From Gordionus sp. m RMFG-2023 (Eukaryota; Nematomorpha; Gordioida; Chordodea; Parachordodidae): a stretch of DNA of 64,000 bases. The stretch is taken from positions 86,529,561 through 86,593,560 of the forward strand of contig NC_088775.1 of the NCBI RefSeq assembly GCF_954871325.1. The letters are read 5' to 3'. Under the pieces are notes generated by a model. That model worked only from the letters and a program-made list of their open reading frames with translations. It did not search any database and was not told the origin of the DNA. The position numbers were made by a program, and so were the translations under genes. Shown in pieces: positions 1 through 12,665 of this stretch. The stretch's first letter is position 1; each line of letters opens with the position of its first letter.

Positions 1-1810
1 ATATCCTAGTGAAATTATATTTCTTATCCTTTATTTCGCCTAATTTGCCAAACTTGATGATAAATTAATGGGAAAAATATCAAGAGCAAAGTAGAGGAAA
101 ATTATTTTAAAATATAATTATAGTTTAGGCTTTTGTATTTAAACATAGATAAGCCTTAAAACTTATATTTATAATCTAATAATTTAAACAGTAATTTTTT
201 TTCAATAAATTTTTAAGTAATAATTTTAATAAAAAAATATATAAAACAAAAAAATAAAAAATTTTTAAAATAATAATACGCCAACTAGTGGATTTAATAT
301 TATAGAATTGTATTATAAATTTTAATTATTTTAATATAAACCATAATTTACTTTGCTATTGTATATATTTAATAATTTAAATTTTTATAAATTATTTATA
401 TTCCAGTACATTGAGTTATAATTTACCATAAATTTAATTTAAAATAATTAAATTAATATGTAAGTAAAATATTTACTTATCTTGGACATCTTATAAACAG
501 AAATGACAAATACATTAGATATAAATAAAATTATAAACAAATGTGATTAAACGTATATTATACAATGGAAATTTTTGATTCAAGTTAAATTATAAATTTA
601 TATTTTAACCTTTAGGAAAAATTGAAACCAAATAATTTTCACTATGATGTCAATTCTACAAATTCATTATCATCATGGACCCAAATAAGAAAAATAATTA
701 CATATAATTATTTTAAAATTTACTACTCTCTTTATTTTACCTTACATATTATTTTTTAATAACTTTTTATCTCTAATTATTATATTTTGTCTCCTCCATT
801 TTTTTCTTACTTTAATTTATCCTCCATTTTTATTTTACTATAAAATTTTTATTTTTTTAAAAATTTATCCTCTATCTTTTCTTTTATTTTTTTACTTTAC
901 CAAAAAAATTTTATTTCTTAAATTTGAATTTTAAAATAATCAATAAAATAAATAAATAAAAAAGTTGTTTCTAATTTAGAAATGTTTTTTTTAAATTTAT
1001 TTTTTACATAAAAACCTACATTTTCTAAAACACGTTTTCTCTTTTTAATACTATATTTGACCATACTTTATTACTAATTTTCTACTAAAATTATATATCT
1101 TCTATTATCCACCATTTTTTATTTCTCTTTTTACTATTATTTATTTACTTAGCTACCTTTAATACATTACCCAAATATTACTAATTTATATAATTAATTT
1201 ATTATTCAAATTTTATATCAAAATTCATTAACCACTTTTTAAATTAATATAATAATCATTTTATATATCATAAATAAATAAATTTATTTTATTTAAAATT
1301 TATCATCTAGTCACCTATTGATTTAAACCTAAACTTGGAAATCTTTAAGTATTTTTTATCATTTTAAATAATTTATATTTTAATATTTTTAATTTCTTAA
1401 TTTTTTAAAAATACATAGAATAATTTTATATAGAATAATTTTATATAGAATAAACCATATTACATTGAGTACAAGGGAACGTTACATCACTCTAATTATA
1501 AATTAAGCTATTATTTTATAAAACTGGAAATTTGAGCCTAACATAGATAATTACATCATAGATAATTGACAAAAAAATTGTGAAAATATTTAATATTTTT
1601 TAATTCTTAAATAAATAACTATCACAATGTTTCTAGTTGATTTTTTTTAAACAATATAATTTAAATTTATTAACTACTTTATTTTTTCTAATTATTATTT
1701 TTTATAACATAATACCTCTATTTCTAAGATATATAATTATATGAATATAAATATAATTAGACTTTTATCTTATATTATTATCTATCCTTTAGTTTTTTCA
1801 CTCTACCCAA
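1..1810. other. AT-rich spacer, no gene seen
   Basis: Very AT-rich sequence with long pyrimidine-rich runs (about 720-900) and poly-A/T tracts. No open frame of useful length, splice-bounded exon or recognisable repeat end was seen. It directly precedes the LINE fragment. Confidence 0.6.
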
Positions 1811-2935
1811 ATGAAAAATTCTTCCCCCTTTTCAGGAAATCTAAAAATGATCTCCTTAAATACAAGATCTCTTAATAATAACAAACTTGCACAATTAAGA
1901 ATTCTTCTAGACATCCTAGAATTGCTTGTATTCAAGAAACTCATTGGACAGACTCATGTAAAATGCAATGTAAAGTATACAAATTATTTTCGTCAGGAGA
2001 AACAAATATTAAATGGTCTGATGTCTGTAATTATAAAAGATAACCTAATTGATTACACTTCAGATTTTGAAGTTTTAAATAGTAGAATATGTAGTATTAG
2101 ACTTAATACGATATGCAAAATCCTAAATATCATAAAACCCCTGCTAATTATCTCGAAAGAAAAAATTTTCTTCCTACCCTCTTGGAATATCTAAATAAAT
2201 TTCCAAAAAGAGAAAATTTATTAATTGCTGGAGATTTATATGTCAAAATTGGACGTTTAGGAATTAAAAATCACAATTCCTTAGGCTCTGCCGCTCTTAT
2301 TATAAAATCTGATACTGACGGCAAAAAATTACTTGAAATTTGTCATAACCTTAACGTTCGAATTGCAAATACCTTTTTTGAACACTCAAACCCTAAAGAA
2401 ATTTACACATGTTTTAATTCTTCTCATAACTCTTGGTCCCAAATTGATCATTTTATTTGTTCTAAATCTACAATTAGTTGGATAACTAATATCAAAGTTC
2501 TTCACCAAGTAAATTTTAATTAGATCATAAAATGATAATGTGTTATCTAAAAATACATCCAAAAATCTAGTATAAAAGGAAAAAAAATAATAAAAAAATA
2601 ACCCCCAAAAAATAAAATTAGACATTAATGCCTTAAATGATCAAAACATTAAAGAAAAATATATAACGTCAGTCAAAAATCATATTCAAACCAACAATTA
2701 ACAAACAAATCTTAACATTAATATTCTTTGGAAAAATACTTCTGATATTTTTACCAAATCAGCTACAATTCTTTACACACTAAACAAAATATCCTGACTG
2801 GATTTCATCACATTCAAAAAATCTTATCGCCCATCTGATTTACAACTTTCAAAAAAGAACTCATTCCAAAAATTATTTATAATGATCAAATCATTACTAA
2901 TACACACGATCAAATGAAATTATGGATATCTCATT
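1811..2935 (+). mobile_element. Decayed LINE fragment, APE-type endonuclease region
   Basis: This is a fragment of a non-LTR retrotransposon ORF2. The N-terminal part reads MISLNTRSLNNNK, like the start of APE-type endonuclease domains of LINEs. It is followed by a degraded QETH-like stretch. The second part, in another frame from about 2113, carries IAGDLYVKIG (family GDFN-like motif), a conserved IANTFFEH block and SQIDHFI, the usual catalytic Asp-His region. From about 2620 a third stretch (ALNDQN, then ILWKN) matches the linker between endonuclease and reverse transcriptase. The frame changes near 2190 and stops interrupt the linker, so the copy is dead. The reverse transcriptase domain is absent. 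The family resembles RTE/craniofacial-development-protein-2-like LINEs, but the clade is uncertain. Confidence 0.8.
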
Positions 2936-2939
2936 ATTA

Positions 2940-4560
2940 GAACATTTTTATTAAAATAAAGATATTTAACATTATGAAATCTATTTAAAAATAGTATATT
3001 ATAAATATGTTTCAATTATTTATTTATATTCAAGATACTTAATTATAACATATTTTATGAAGATAATGAAAAGTTTTGGATTTACCTCTCATCAAAAAAA
3101 AGTAATATTTGTTATTCATACCTCATAAGATAGGAAAATTTCTTATTCGCCCATTATCAAGTAAAGAAAATTATAATTCACCCGTCATTCTTGACGGACT
3201 ATCTTCTCGATTGTATATATTTCGATAAAAATTGTATTTGTATCCATACAGTAATAAGGGATTATAAATTAAACTTAAAAACTATTTAAGTGAGGAATCG
3301 ATTAGATAAGTAATTCTCATAAGAGATATATAGTAGGTAACCTACTGGAATTTCTGATTTTCTAAGAATATCTTCCCTAAGTTTTTCAGTAATTGGAGGA
3401 CTTCGTTTCCTAAAATTTTCATGAGGTTAACTATAGACATGAAAAATATATTAATAAAATTTGAAATTTATATCGTAGATGTTTTTACATAAAAATATTT
3501 TAAAATCTTTACTAATTGATTTTTTTTAAATAAAGTTGAAAAATGCCCTATGAGGTCATTAAATCAAAAATTCATAAAAATTGAATAAACCTTAAGATTT
3601 TAATATTATTTTTATATATGTACAATGCAGACCCATAAAATATTCCTTTTTTAAAATTGTTATTTAAGCATAATTAGGATAGATGCCTTAATATTCAGTA
3701 TTTTAAATAGTCTTTTTTGGTGAAAATATTTAAAAGCGGCTTTATAAATCTTACACTAATTAAAGAAATTTAAAAAAAACTTAACAAACTAGATATTTTT
3801 TTCTGATGCTGAACCAAAGTTTTATTTTAAATTCGAAATAATATAAGAATATTCTTTATTATTAGTATTCCCATTCATATAGTAATTTCTGATAATGTAG
3901 GAGTTGTTCAAGAATATCTTGAGTTTTCATAATTTATAAGAACTAGCTCTAGTGACTATCTATAAAATAAATATCATGAAAAGGAACTCTGAAAAAATAT
4001 AAATCTTTTAAGCATTTAAAATTTATTGTATACATTTAAAAAATTAAATATTAAAAATATATATTAATGTACAAAAATATTGAGAATAATTGAATGTATA
4101 TAAGCTTGCAAAGTATTCATGAAAAAATATAATTAAGGAACACATAATAAATTTAAAATGTGAAATTTAATCTTCTTTGGGATCGAAATAAGTTTTCAAT
4201 CACTTCATCAGCACTTGTAAATTCCCTATGATAAGAATATTAAGAAGGTTTAACTATAATTCATTCTATTTTAAGAGATAGTAATTCTCTGGTATGTTAC
4301 TATTCTCTTAAAGAAGAAAATGTTTTTTTCATAGAACTACTAATGCCAAAATATATAATAATTTTAATATATTAGCAAATTAGTACCATAGTTTGCATAG
4401 CTAGTAATGCCTCTTGGAATACATCTTTACAATATAAGTGGGCCAAGTATTTATTTTTTTCTATCAAAATTTGAAATAGATTCGGATGGATTCTGTGGTT
4501 ATTATATTTGCCTATTTGTAAGTGTTACCTGGTGAATCAAGAATCTTTCATACATTTGAG
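2940..4560. other. Spacer, nothing recognised
   Basis: AT-rich sequence after the LINE fragment. Short patches with ordinary composition (about 3120-3450 and 4390-4560) have stops in all frames and no recognisable motif. They may be old decayed repeats. Confidence 0.5.
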
Positions 4561-4774
4561 TAATAAAAGTACCCAATAGGGGGATAAAGAAGTTTAGGAT
4601 AGGATTAAGGGATAGATGGATATGGGTTAGAGTTAATTAAAAGTTTGAGATATATGGACTCGGGTGTTCTGATATATCATATCTGACAGGTCATGTGATT
4701 AATAGACGAATCTTATTTTAATAAAAGGGTTGTCTTGTCACATTTTATCGCATTTTTTTGTCATATTTTGTGGC

Positions 4775-4855
4775 AAAGTATAATCCGGATTTGGAATCGA
4801 ACTCAAGACTAAATACTATAATAACCACCCCATGAGAAATAAGCGAGATCAATGC
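4775..4855 (-). repeat. tRNA-like SINE head or tRNA pseudogene
   Basis: Read on the minus strand, GAGTTCGATTCC (plus about 4792-4803) matches the pol III B box. CTCATGGGGTGG (plus about 4825-4837) resembles an A box and lies upstream at roughly tRNA spacing. No clean cloverleaf could be drawn, so a tRNA-derived SINE or tRNA relic is more likely than a working tRNA. The body of such a SINE would lie toward lower coordinates. Confidence 0.4.
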
Positions 4856-4869
4856 AATAAGGCAATTTG

Positions 4870-6400
4870 TGATCTACAACTTGCTAATTAATACATTAAA
4901 ATCAATAAATAAATTAGTGTTACCGTATTATTTTATAAAAATAGGTTATTATAACATTATACTGAAATATAAAGTTTAAAAAAAAATCCTGACTACTCTT
5001 AAAATTATGACCATTTAAAATGTTTATTTAAACATTTGGTAGATAAGTATTGGCGCAACTACATTTCTAAGCAAGTATTCCAAGGTTAGAAAATTAGCAC
5101 TTAAAGTAAAAATGCCTATATCACCTTATATATTGATAAAATGAAAATGTCTTTAAAGTCGCAACTATTATTATCAGTATTATAGATAACCTGTTTTTGG
5201 TCGAAAATGATTTGACATCTTACTCAAAAAAAACAAATAGCATTTTATAATGTTTTTATCATAGGAAATTTTAGATAAATAATTATCAATTAAAGAGGAA
5301 AATGATAGCTTAATTGATTTTTTGAATTTATGTCTCACCCACACATTTATAACTGGTAATTATGATGCGAAAAATTTAAAGGAGAGAAAGAAATGTTAAT
5401 GATGAATTTGAAATATACAAAATGTCTTTTTAAAATTAAATTTAAAAAATAAGATAAATCCATGCAAGTTCAATTCTACATGATAAATGACCTGGTAAAT
5501 GAAAAATAAATGGAGTTTATTTCTCCCAACGGTTTCAATGTTATTTTATATAATTTTCAAATATTTGCGTAATAAATAGAAATATAGGCAACTTAAAAAA
5601 CGATATATATATTAATATACGATTATAAATATAAATATTGAATAAAAAAAATTGATAAGAGAAAATATAAACTTTATAATTAAGATGAAGGGTAAAGGCG
5701 TTTAAAATGATTATAATTAATTAGCTAAAAAGTTAGAATTTTCTATATCCATTCATTTCCATTTTACGATTTATTTTAATTTTTTATAAGTTATTTAATC
5801 ATTTATAAATAAATTAAATTTTATAACAAAATTTTAACCCTCTTTTATAATTTGAGAATTATGAATATTTATTATGTCCAAATATTATTTCAATCATGAT
5901 TTAATCAATCTAGAGCAGGACTTGCTAAATCATACACGTAATTAATGCAGTTAATATGTAATTTCATGGCTGTGTATGATTGGTTTTTAAGATTTATGCT
6001 AAGAAATCACAATCTCCCTAAGATCCAGTTTATATGCCTAAAATATTTATCGAATTAATCAAAATTAAGTTTCAATTTTTATATACAATTAGCTTCCAAA
6101 GCATTTTGATTCTGAACAATAAAATTATTCTATACGTATCATTATTAATAAATAAAAACGCATTTCAATTCATTTATTAAAGCCTAAAAAAATTAATGGT
6201 TTAGGGAAATCCCTTGCAGTGTGCTTAGCCCCATTATTGGGGCTTGTTGGTCAATATGTCAACTTTTACAAAATATAAAATTTTAAGAATATGATTATAT
6301 TCTTAAGAATATTTATAAGACACATTTATAGAGTATAGTTATAGGTATCGATTTATATATTGCTCTTTTTCTTTAAAAAAACACAGGAGTTATAGCCAAT
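4870..6400. other. AT-rich spacer, nothing recognised
   Basis: No exon-like or repeat-end signal was seen apart from scattered homopolymer tracts and a short GC-richer patch near 6200-6245. Confidence 0.5.
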
Positions 6401-6406
6401 TTTTGC

Positions 6407-6497
6407 AAAAATCGGTTCGAATAGCCCCAGTCTCCTATCTACTTGCAAATTAAAAAATCGGTTCGAATAGCCCCAGTCTCCTATCTACTTGCAAATT
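6407..6497 (+). repeat. Two-copy tandem repeat, 46-bp period
   Basis: A unit beginning ATCGGTTCGAATAGCCCC and ending in CTTGCAAATT is present twice in direct tandem (starts at 6411 and 6457). The copies are essentially identical, so the duplication is recent. Confidence 0.85.
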
Positions 6498-6784
6498 ATA
6501 TATCCTTGCAGTTAAAACGACATTTTGAATTGATAGATATCCTTGAATCGTATTCTTATATTGACTTTTTAAAGGTCATTTTTTTTACCGACATAAAATG
6601 GGCTCCTTTCATATAAATGCTATTGCCATTGTAAATATACTATATGCTCCTCGTTCTAAAAAAATATATGTATTATTAGAATTTATCAATATTTGAGGAT
6701 ATCTTCAAGCATCTTCTTATATAATAGAATTTAGTGGAATCTTATAGTATTAATGCTTTTATACCCTTTATAAAAAAGTAAAAA

Positions 6785-7200
6785 ATCTGTAAATATTTAA
6801 TGTTCTTTAACCTCTTAGAAATTAAAGGAATTTGTATCAATATTATTTTTCCCATGTCCTAAAATTTATAACTAAAAATATAAAATAAAAAATTAGGTTT
6901 GATAAAAAAAAAAGCTTAATTGTTAAATTAATTCATTAAAATTTGCAATAGCCATTATTATTTTTATATTCGTTCATAGCAAATATTTAATGTTCCTTAA
7001 CCTCTAGAAATTAAAGGAATTTGTATCAATATTATTTTTCCCATGTCCTAAAAATTATAAACTAAAAATAAATAAAAAAAATTTAAGTTTGATTATTAAA
7101 TTAATTCATTTTTGCAGTTATAATTTTTTTAAAAAAATTTTAAATTTTAAAAATGATAATGAATTCTATACTCAATATAGCCATTATTATATTGGTTCAA
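6785..7200 (+). repeat. Local direct duplication, about 190 bp, covering an exon's acceptor region
   Basis: The block at about 6785-6970 (TTAATGTTCTTTAACC, then CCCATGTCCTAAAA, then a run leading to AATTCATT) recurs at about 6978-7200 with small differences. The second copy contains the splice acceptor TTTTTGCAG used by the 7118 exon. The first copy has only TTTGCAAT at this place and a shortened match to the exon (CAATAGCCATTATTA). It therefore looks like a partial copy of the intron/exon junction. Confidence 0.75.
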
Positions 7201-7369
7201 ATTTTAGTAACTCATTCAAAGAAACAAGTCTCCCACAAAAGTTTATACGATTAAATTCTATTTTTTATTTAAAAAAAATGACATTTATTAAAATAATATT
7301 AACAGAATTATGTGAAACAGTAACAGAAAAAGGATTATATGATGCCGATATTTTTGGATTCAAACATAA
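7118..7369 (+). CDS. Exon of unrecognised gene, 7-12 kb plus-strand gene (exon 1 seen)
   Basis: The open frame follows a good acceptor (TTTTTGCAG) and ends at donor CATAA|GTAATA. It starts and ends in phase 2, and its last partial codon is completed to Lys by the exon at 9092, which supports the pair. The peptide includes YNFFKK near the start and ends ETVTEKGLYDADIFGFKHK. No signal peptide or initiator was identified, and an upstream exon is required. The product was not recognised. The start of this exon is partly duplicated upstream at 6785-6970. Confidence 0.55.
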
Positions 7370-9091
7370 GTAATAAAAAAATAATAATAAATTGCATTTT
7401 ATACAAGAAATCGCGTTAATGAAAGTAGTGTTTTTTTTTTGAGTTTTGTGTTAAAGTTATGACATCTTTTTATTTAGGATAAAATTTACAATCAAATAGA
7501 AACCTACAATTTCATGTTAAGTAGAAAATTCAAGTGTTGGAAGCTTTCCAATTTTTAGTTATCCGCGAAGTGGCTATCACTATTTAAAGTATCTGCTAGG
7601 TGAAAAGGCTCGAATTTATGTTCCATCCATTTCGCTTTAAATTACAATTAAATTGTATTCGCCACTCCTTTCAACAAGGTCAAAATTAAAAATTTTATAT
7701 ACCCATTTTGGCTAACCCTCCTCCTCCCCACATAACTCTTGTTGAAGGGCTTTAAAATCCCTTGTCTACGAGTCTTTTGCCGAATAATAACGTCCAGTTC
7801 TTTTTTAGAAAAAATTTATTGTATTATTCATTTTTAGGGGGAAGCGGGGAGTTGACAGGGGTTACTATTATATTAACTTAAGAAGATATTTTTTTAAAAA
7901 TTTAGAAAATTTACAGATTTTCAATGATGGTGCAAAATTCCCCTCCCCTCTCCTTTACTTGCTCTCCTTGATCATATCTGATGATTGTTTATTATTTACA
8001 TATTAAATCTATAAGTCTATAATCACTAAAACAGGATGTATAACTATTCCCATTTAAGGTAAAATCTTTGAAAGAGAAAAATTATAAGGGGGAGGGGGGT
8101 TAAAAATATTTTATCCAAAAAATTTATTTCCGATTTTTAGAAAGTCTAAGGGTCTAAATATTATTAAAATTTTTCTATGATTACTAATGAGCTGTTTGAC
8201 CATTTATATATACAAGCGTAAAATCTTGAGAATTTCTTTTTTTGGTTGGTGGCAATCACGTGCTTGTTGTTTATTTTTGTTTTTATTTTGCCCATTTCAT
8301 ATGAAGGACAGTTTTAACTCAAATCATTGCTTATGAAAAGCAAATCTGCTTTGAAATGTATCCTTAAGTGAAAAAAATCATATTGTTAGATGTCATTTGC
8401 CGTCAAAAAAAATGTCAGGACTTGCATGGAATTTCGAAGAGATCCTCTATCTGTTTCCAGCACAAAACAGTGAATTATTGTTAGTTGCTGTAACAATAAA
8501 TTGCCAAAAAGTACGCTGAGGATCCAATCAATCTCGCCAGCATTACACCATTGAAACCACTATCGAATTTTCGGTTATGCTTGCCTTAGTCATTGGCAAT
8601 AAACAAATCATAGGGACAAACCTTTACTTTTTCTGGAATAAATATATATATGATAATTCATAAATTTATTAGCTTAAAAAATATCGTATCCGCTTTCCGT
8701 CCGGTGTTTCAAAACCACTTTTTTTTTGTTTTTCAAATTATTTTGATTCTTCGATTTTAATAACAAATTTTATTACAAAATATGCAATATTATTTTATAA
8801 TAAAGAATTTAAATTTAATAAATATAAGCCTGCCCTCCCCCTTCCTGCTCTTCCTGCCAATCCTTCCTTGCCCCAGCGCCCCAAGGTACTTAAAAACCAC
8901 CCAGCCACCCTATGTTAAAATTTTAAAACTCACCCACTTACACCTCAGTAGTACGTGAGATGGTAATATTAGTAATATTTTAACGCTGTTTACGTTTATT
9001 CAAATGTCAAACAAAGAATTAAATTTAAATATAATTATAATTATAATTGTAATAATTTTTTGATATATATATTTTTTTTTTTTAAATATAG

Positions 9092-9332
9092 AAATACAGA
9101 ATTGAAGGTATATATGTATGCTGGATTATTTTTGAGAAATATTCACCGATACGAGGCTATATATGAAAACAAACCCTATTCTTCTCTAAGAATGATCATA
9201 GATTTAAGCGAAATATTTAAAAACAGGGGAAACGAGGCTAATAGAATTTATCGCGTAGATAAAATAAAGATTCAATTCATCAAATTTATTCAGGAAAACT
9301 TTCCGAATTTTAGGATCAAAGTTCTAAGCGAT
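9092..9332 (+). CDS. Exon of unrecognised gene (exon 2 of the 7-12 kb group)
   Basis: The exon is flanked by the acceptor AAATATAG and a donor GCGAT|GTAATA. It enters with one base (phase 2 upstream) and leaves in phase 0, which fits both neighbours. The 80-codon peptide contains YMYAGLFLRNIHRYEAIYEN and, near the end, FPNFRIKVLSD. Its composition stands out from the AT-rich flanks. No family was recognised with confidence. Confidence 0.6.
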
Positions 9333-9369
9333 GTAATATTTTTTTTTTTTAAAAAATAATAATAATTTC

Positions 9370-9940
9370 TTTTGTTTATTTTATATAACATAACCACGAC
9401 TTGTGTAGATTTTTAAAAATGAGACCCATTTAAGATTTTAGCTAAAATAATATTATGATAGGATTGAGATTTGGCAAATAGAGGTCCAGATTTTTATGGC
9501 CATCTATGAGCAAAGTCTCCAGGCTTGTAGGCTTTTTAACAAACTTCTAAGCAAGAGCGTTATTTTATTTTTATTTTTTTTAAAATATTTAAATCATAGA
9601 TACGATTTAAACCATATGCAATGGATCAATATTGTGTCCTATCCTTAACAAGTCCAATCCCTGAAACGTGTAAAACCTTTGAAAGAATGTCGGTAAATTA
9701 AATGTCTTTATATTTATTTACACCCATTATAAATTATATTTATTTACCAAAATAAAATCTGTTTTGTTTCTTTTATATTATTATATTTTCGTAAATTTAA
9801 ATTTTGAGAATTAAAATTATGTTCTTGTGGACAGAACCCGAATATACTTACAGAAATGAAAAATCTCTTCCCTCATAATTTTTTGCGTTCCTGTTTAGTT
9901 CAGAACTGCGAGCAAAAAAAAATATATTCTCTTTTCATGT
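9370..9940. other. Intron-like AT-rich stretch
   Basis: Lies between the 9092 and 12512 exons. A short stretch near 9480-9560 (GGCAAATAGAGGTCC, CATCTATGAGCAAAG) looks like a worn relic of the palindromic MITE described elsewhere. No exon was seen. Confidence 0.45.
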
Positions 9941-9946
9941 TAACTC

Positions 9947-10169
9947 TAGTGTTGTTAAACGGCTCTATTTGAGCCGATTTTTAAAAATGGCTAACTCAAT
10001 ATTTTGTTTAGAATAATATTAGGCAAGCCTGATTATTTTGCTGATAGATGGCACAAAGATCTAGACATCAATTAGCTAAATCTCAAGGCTTAGGCAATAT
10101 TTTTCTAGTTAAAATATTAAATTAGCCGTTTTTAAAAATCGACTCAAAACGAGCCGTTTAACAACACTA
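9947..10169. mobile_element. Palindromic hAT-type MITE, family M1, copy 1
   Basis: A 223-bp copy with ends TAGTGTTGTTAAACGGCTC and the reverse complement at the right. The arms pair along almost the whole length. The flanks GTTAACTC and TTAGCTCC suggest an 8-bp target duplication that has drifted. It lies in an intron of the plus-strand gene. Confidence 0.9.
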
Positions 10170-10222
10170 TTAGCTCCTGAAAGTGTTCCCTTATAATATT
10201 TGATTTTATTTCTGCTTTATTG

Positions 10223-11104
10223 CAGGGACCCAAACCGAAACGAATATCGGTTCGGTTCGGGTTCAGGTTCGGATAAAAATAACGGTTCAAGGTTCAGGTT
10301 CGGTTTGTAAAAAATTAAAATATTGGTTCGGTTCGAACCTCTAAGAACCGGTTTGAACACTTTTGTATCCAAACCTACATTCGAATTATGTATAGGGAAA
10401 TTTTTTTTTATATTTTATCATTAATTTAAAAAACACATGTATAAAACCTTCATTTTTATTAATTGCACATTATAAAATAATATTTAATTTATAAATATAA
10501 AAATAAGAATAAGAATATATATCAATGATTAATTTTAATATGAACAATATTTTATTTTTTTTACTTAAATTTTGTTTATTAAGCCGCACAATTAATATAT
10601 TTTCAAAATTCGTCTCTTTCGAATTACATTATAAGGAGATAGTATAAATTTAATTGTTGAAAAGCATCTTTCCACACTGACTTGGGTAGCCGGCACTGCC
10701 AATATGATATCAGATTTGATGTGTCATTTATAATAATATTTTGGATTTAATTTTTCTCTAAGCATTATAATTTACAAGCTTAAAATATTTTAAAAAAATG
10801 TTGTAAAATGACAATATACTAAAGTTTATGAAAATTATGACCGACACTTATCAATCAAATGTGATTGATGATAATCCTTAAAATAATTTGAATGTAATTG
10901 AAATTTTTCCAATATACTAATAATAACTTATATATTGTTTTATAAGCATAAAATCATGAGGCTCGAACCTGTTCAGAGACATTATAGCAGTTCGGTTCAG
11001 GTTCGGCTAGTATTTTTTTAACGGTTTAGGTTCGGTTCAGGTTTGATAAAAAATACCGCTTTTAGCGGTTTAACGGTTCGGTTCAGGTTCGGTTTGGATC
11101 CCTG
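10223..11104 (-). mobile_element. Internally deleted hAT transposon with transposase C-terminal remnant
   Basis: An 882-bp element with terminal inverted repeats CAGGGACCCAAACCGAAC (left) and CAGGGATCCAAACCGAAC (right, reverse complement), followed by subterminal GGTTCGGTTCAGGTTCGG repeats. A perfect 8-bp target duplication CTTTATTG flanks it (10215-10222 and 11105-11112). On the minus strand at about 10600-10720 the frame reads ILAVPATQVSVERCFS. This is the conserved hAT C-terminal dimerisation motif. The rest of the transposase is missing, so the copy is non-autonomous. Confidence 0.92.
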
Positions 11105-11435
11105 CTTTATTGTATTATAATAACATTTTTTTACACTGTTTTATTAAATATTAAAGCCATTTCCTAAAAAACTTATCGTTCATATATGTGCGGTGGTATT
11201 GAATATAAATTTGAATGTTGTAAAAACACCTCTCAAAAATTAACTTGATAACATTTGTTTGTTGAAATTTAAAATTTTTTATTATACAATATGCACCATT
11301 TTTAATTATATAGTTATAATTTCTTAAACTCCTTAAAATCACTGATTTAAAATGATAAAATAACTTAAATATTCTAGATATTATGGGTTAATTCATTTAA
11401 TCTTGTATTTTTATGTAAAATAAAAAAAGTAATAT

Positions 11436-12205
11436 CAGAGACCTGCAGAGGTATCATTTGCACGGCCCGGCCCGGATATTTTAAAAATAATTTTTTATGC
11501 CCGGCTAGAATTTTTAAAAATTATATTCGACCTGGTATATACAAAAAATTCACCTATTCAATATTTTATCATATTTTTCTGCGATATTATCATTTAATAA
11601 GAAAGCATATTAGCTAATTTTGTTAAACGGCTCGTTTTGAACCGATTTTTAAAAACGGCTAACTCAATATTTTCGCCAGAAAAATATTACTAAGCCTCAA
11701 AATTTCGAATGTCTAGACATTTGCTCCTTCTATGAATAAATTTTCAGGCTTGCTTAATATTTCTGGATAAAATACTGTTAGCCGTTTTAAAAAATCGGCT
11801 TTTAATAAAATATGTAATATGATATTACATATTACATATTTTATTTATTTATATTCTAAACAGATACTTAGTATATTACAAATTGATACTATAAAAAATT
11901 TGCGTTAATAATATCTTGAGAATATACTATATTAATTGTATTTATAAAAAAAATAAAACTGATATTTTTATTAATAAAAAATATAACATTATATTATATA
12001 ATAATGTATTTATTACCTATTATCCTTTGCGTATTTATTCCATAGCAGTATATTATATTATGTAGTAGATATGAGCGTTAGCTACTTTCACCCAACAATA
12101 TATTTATCATAACTCAAAATAATCATTATAACCATATCTAATTGACGAATATAGCCCGGATATTTTTAAAAAATAAAATTTCAGGCCCGGCCCGGCTCTT
12201 TTTAA
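11436..12205. mobile_element. GGCCCG-rich hAT-like element, with nested M1 copy
   Basis: The left end CAGAGACCTGCAGAGG is followed by CACGGCCCGGCCCGG. The right side near 12145-12200 carries CAGGCCCGGCCCGGC in the opposite sense, as in hAT subterminal repeats. The true right terminus was not seen, so it is worn or truncated. A similar left end (CAGAGCCCTGCAG) occurs at 24667. A copy of MITE M1 sits inside. Confidence 0.6.
11615..11805. mobile_element. MITE M1, copy 2 (nested)
   Basis: The arms TTGTTAAACGGCTCG and GCCGTTTTAAAAAATCGG are present, but the right terminus has decayed. It lies within the GGCCCG-rich element, so it inserted later than that element. Confidence 0.75.
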
Positions 12206-12365
12206 CAAGATAAAGATAAAAATGAATGTTAATATAAATTATATATATTGTGTACTAAGAATATCATTAAAATATAACATGAAATTATTTTTTTAAATAA
12301 TCTTTTAAAAATCATTACCTTAATTCCACAATCTCAAAATATTACAACGGTAGTGATTTCAAAGA

Positions 12366-12470
12366 TAAAAGAAGGGTTGTGGGGAGGGGGGTAATTATTG
12401 GCTTACAATGATATTTGTAAAAACTTAAAATTTCTAAGGTAAACCCCCCCCCCCTTCCCTTCTTTGTCTA
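12366..12470. repeat. Imperfect inverted repeat with G/C tracts
   Basis: AGAAGGGTTGTGGGGAGGGG on the left pairs with the CCCCTTCCCTTCTTT-like arm on the right, with an AT-rich centre of about 50 bp. It ends about 40 bp before an exon acceptor. It could be a small MITE or a simple-sequence palindrome. Confidence 0.45.
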
Positions 12471-12511
12471 CTACTATGATGTACATAAATTTATATATAT
12501 CATTTTTACAG

Positions 12512-12665
12512 GTATTATTGTCTCAGACGAAGGAGAACGTGACTCAATCAATAATAAGCGATGGGACGCAGGAAGTTAATAGCGTAATAACTTCATACAA
12601 AGGCAGAGCCGCAATTGCCGGAAGTCGTTATAGGGTTGTAATTGATTTCTTGAATATTTGTTTGG
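12512..12665 (+). CDS. Exon of unrecognised gene (exon 3 of the 7-12 kb group); possible SOD-like C-terminal motif
   Basis: The exon starts after a good acceptor (ATTTTTACAG) in phase 0, matching the donor of the 9092 exon. The frame stays open to about 12673. Donor candidates are CTTTAGG-like TATAGG|GTTGTA at 12631 or TTTGG|GTAATT at 12665, and neither phase fits the next exon found, so an exon may be missing. The peptide has ENVTQSIISDGTQEVNSVIT and GRAAIAGSRYRVVI. The spacing of NVT, VI(T/S) and I-x-G-x-x-x-x-V-V resembles the C-terminal third of Cu/Zn superoxide dismutases. This is inference only, and no metal ligands are visible. Confidence 0.5.

Noticed and set aside
2386-2625. 79-codon minus-strand frame
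   Set aside because: Antisense to the LINE endonuclease fragment.
8390-8473. Short frame MSFAVKKNVRTCMEFRRD... in a GC-richer patch
   Set aside because: Only 27 codons with a stop and no splice partner. The patch may be a worn repeat.
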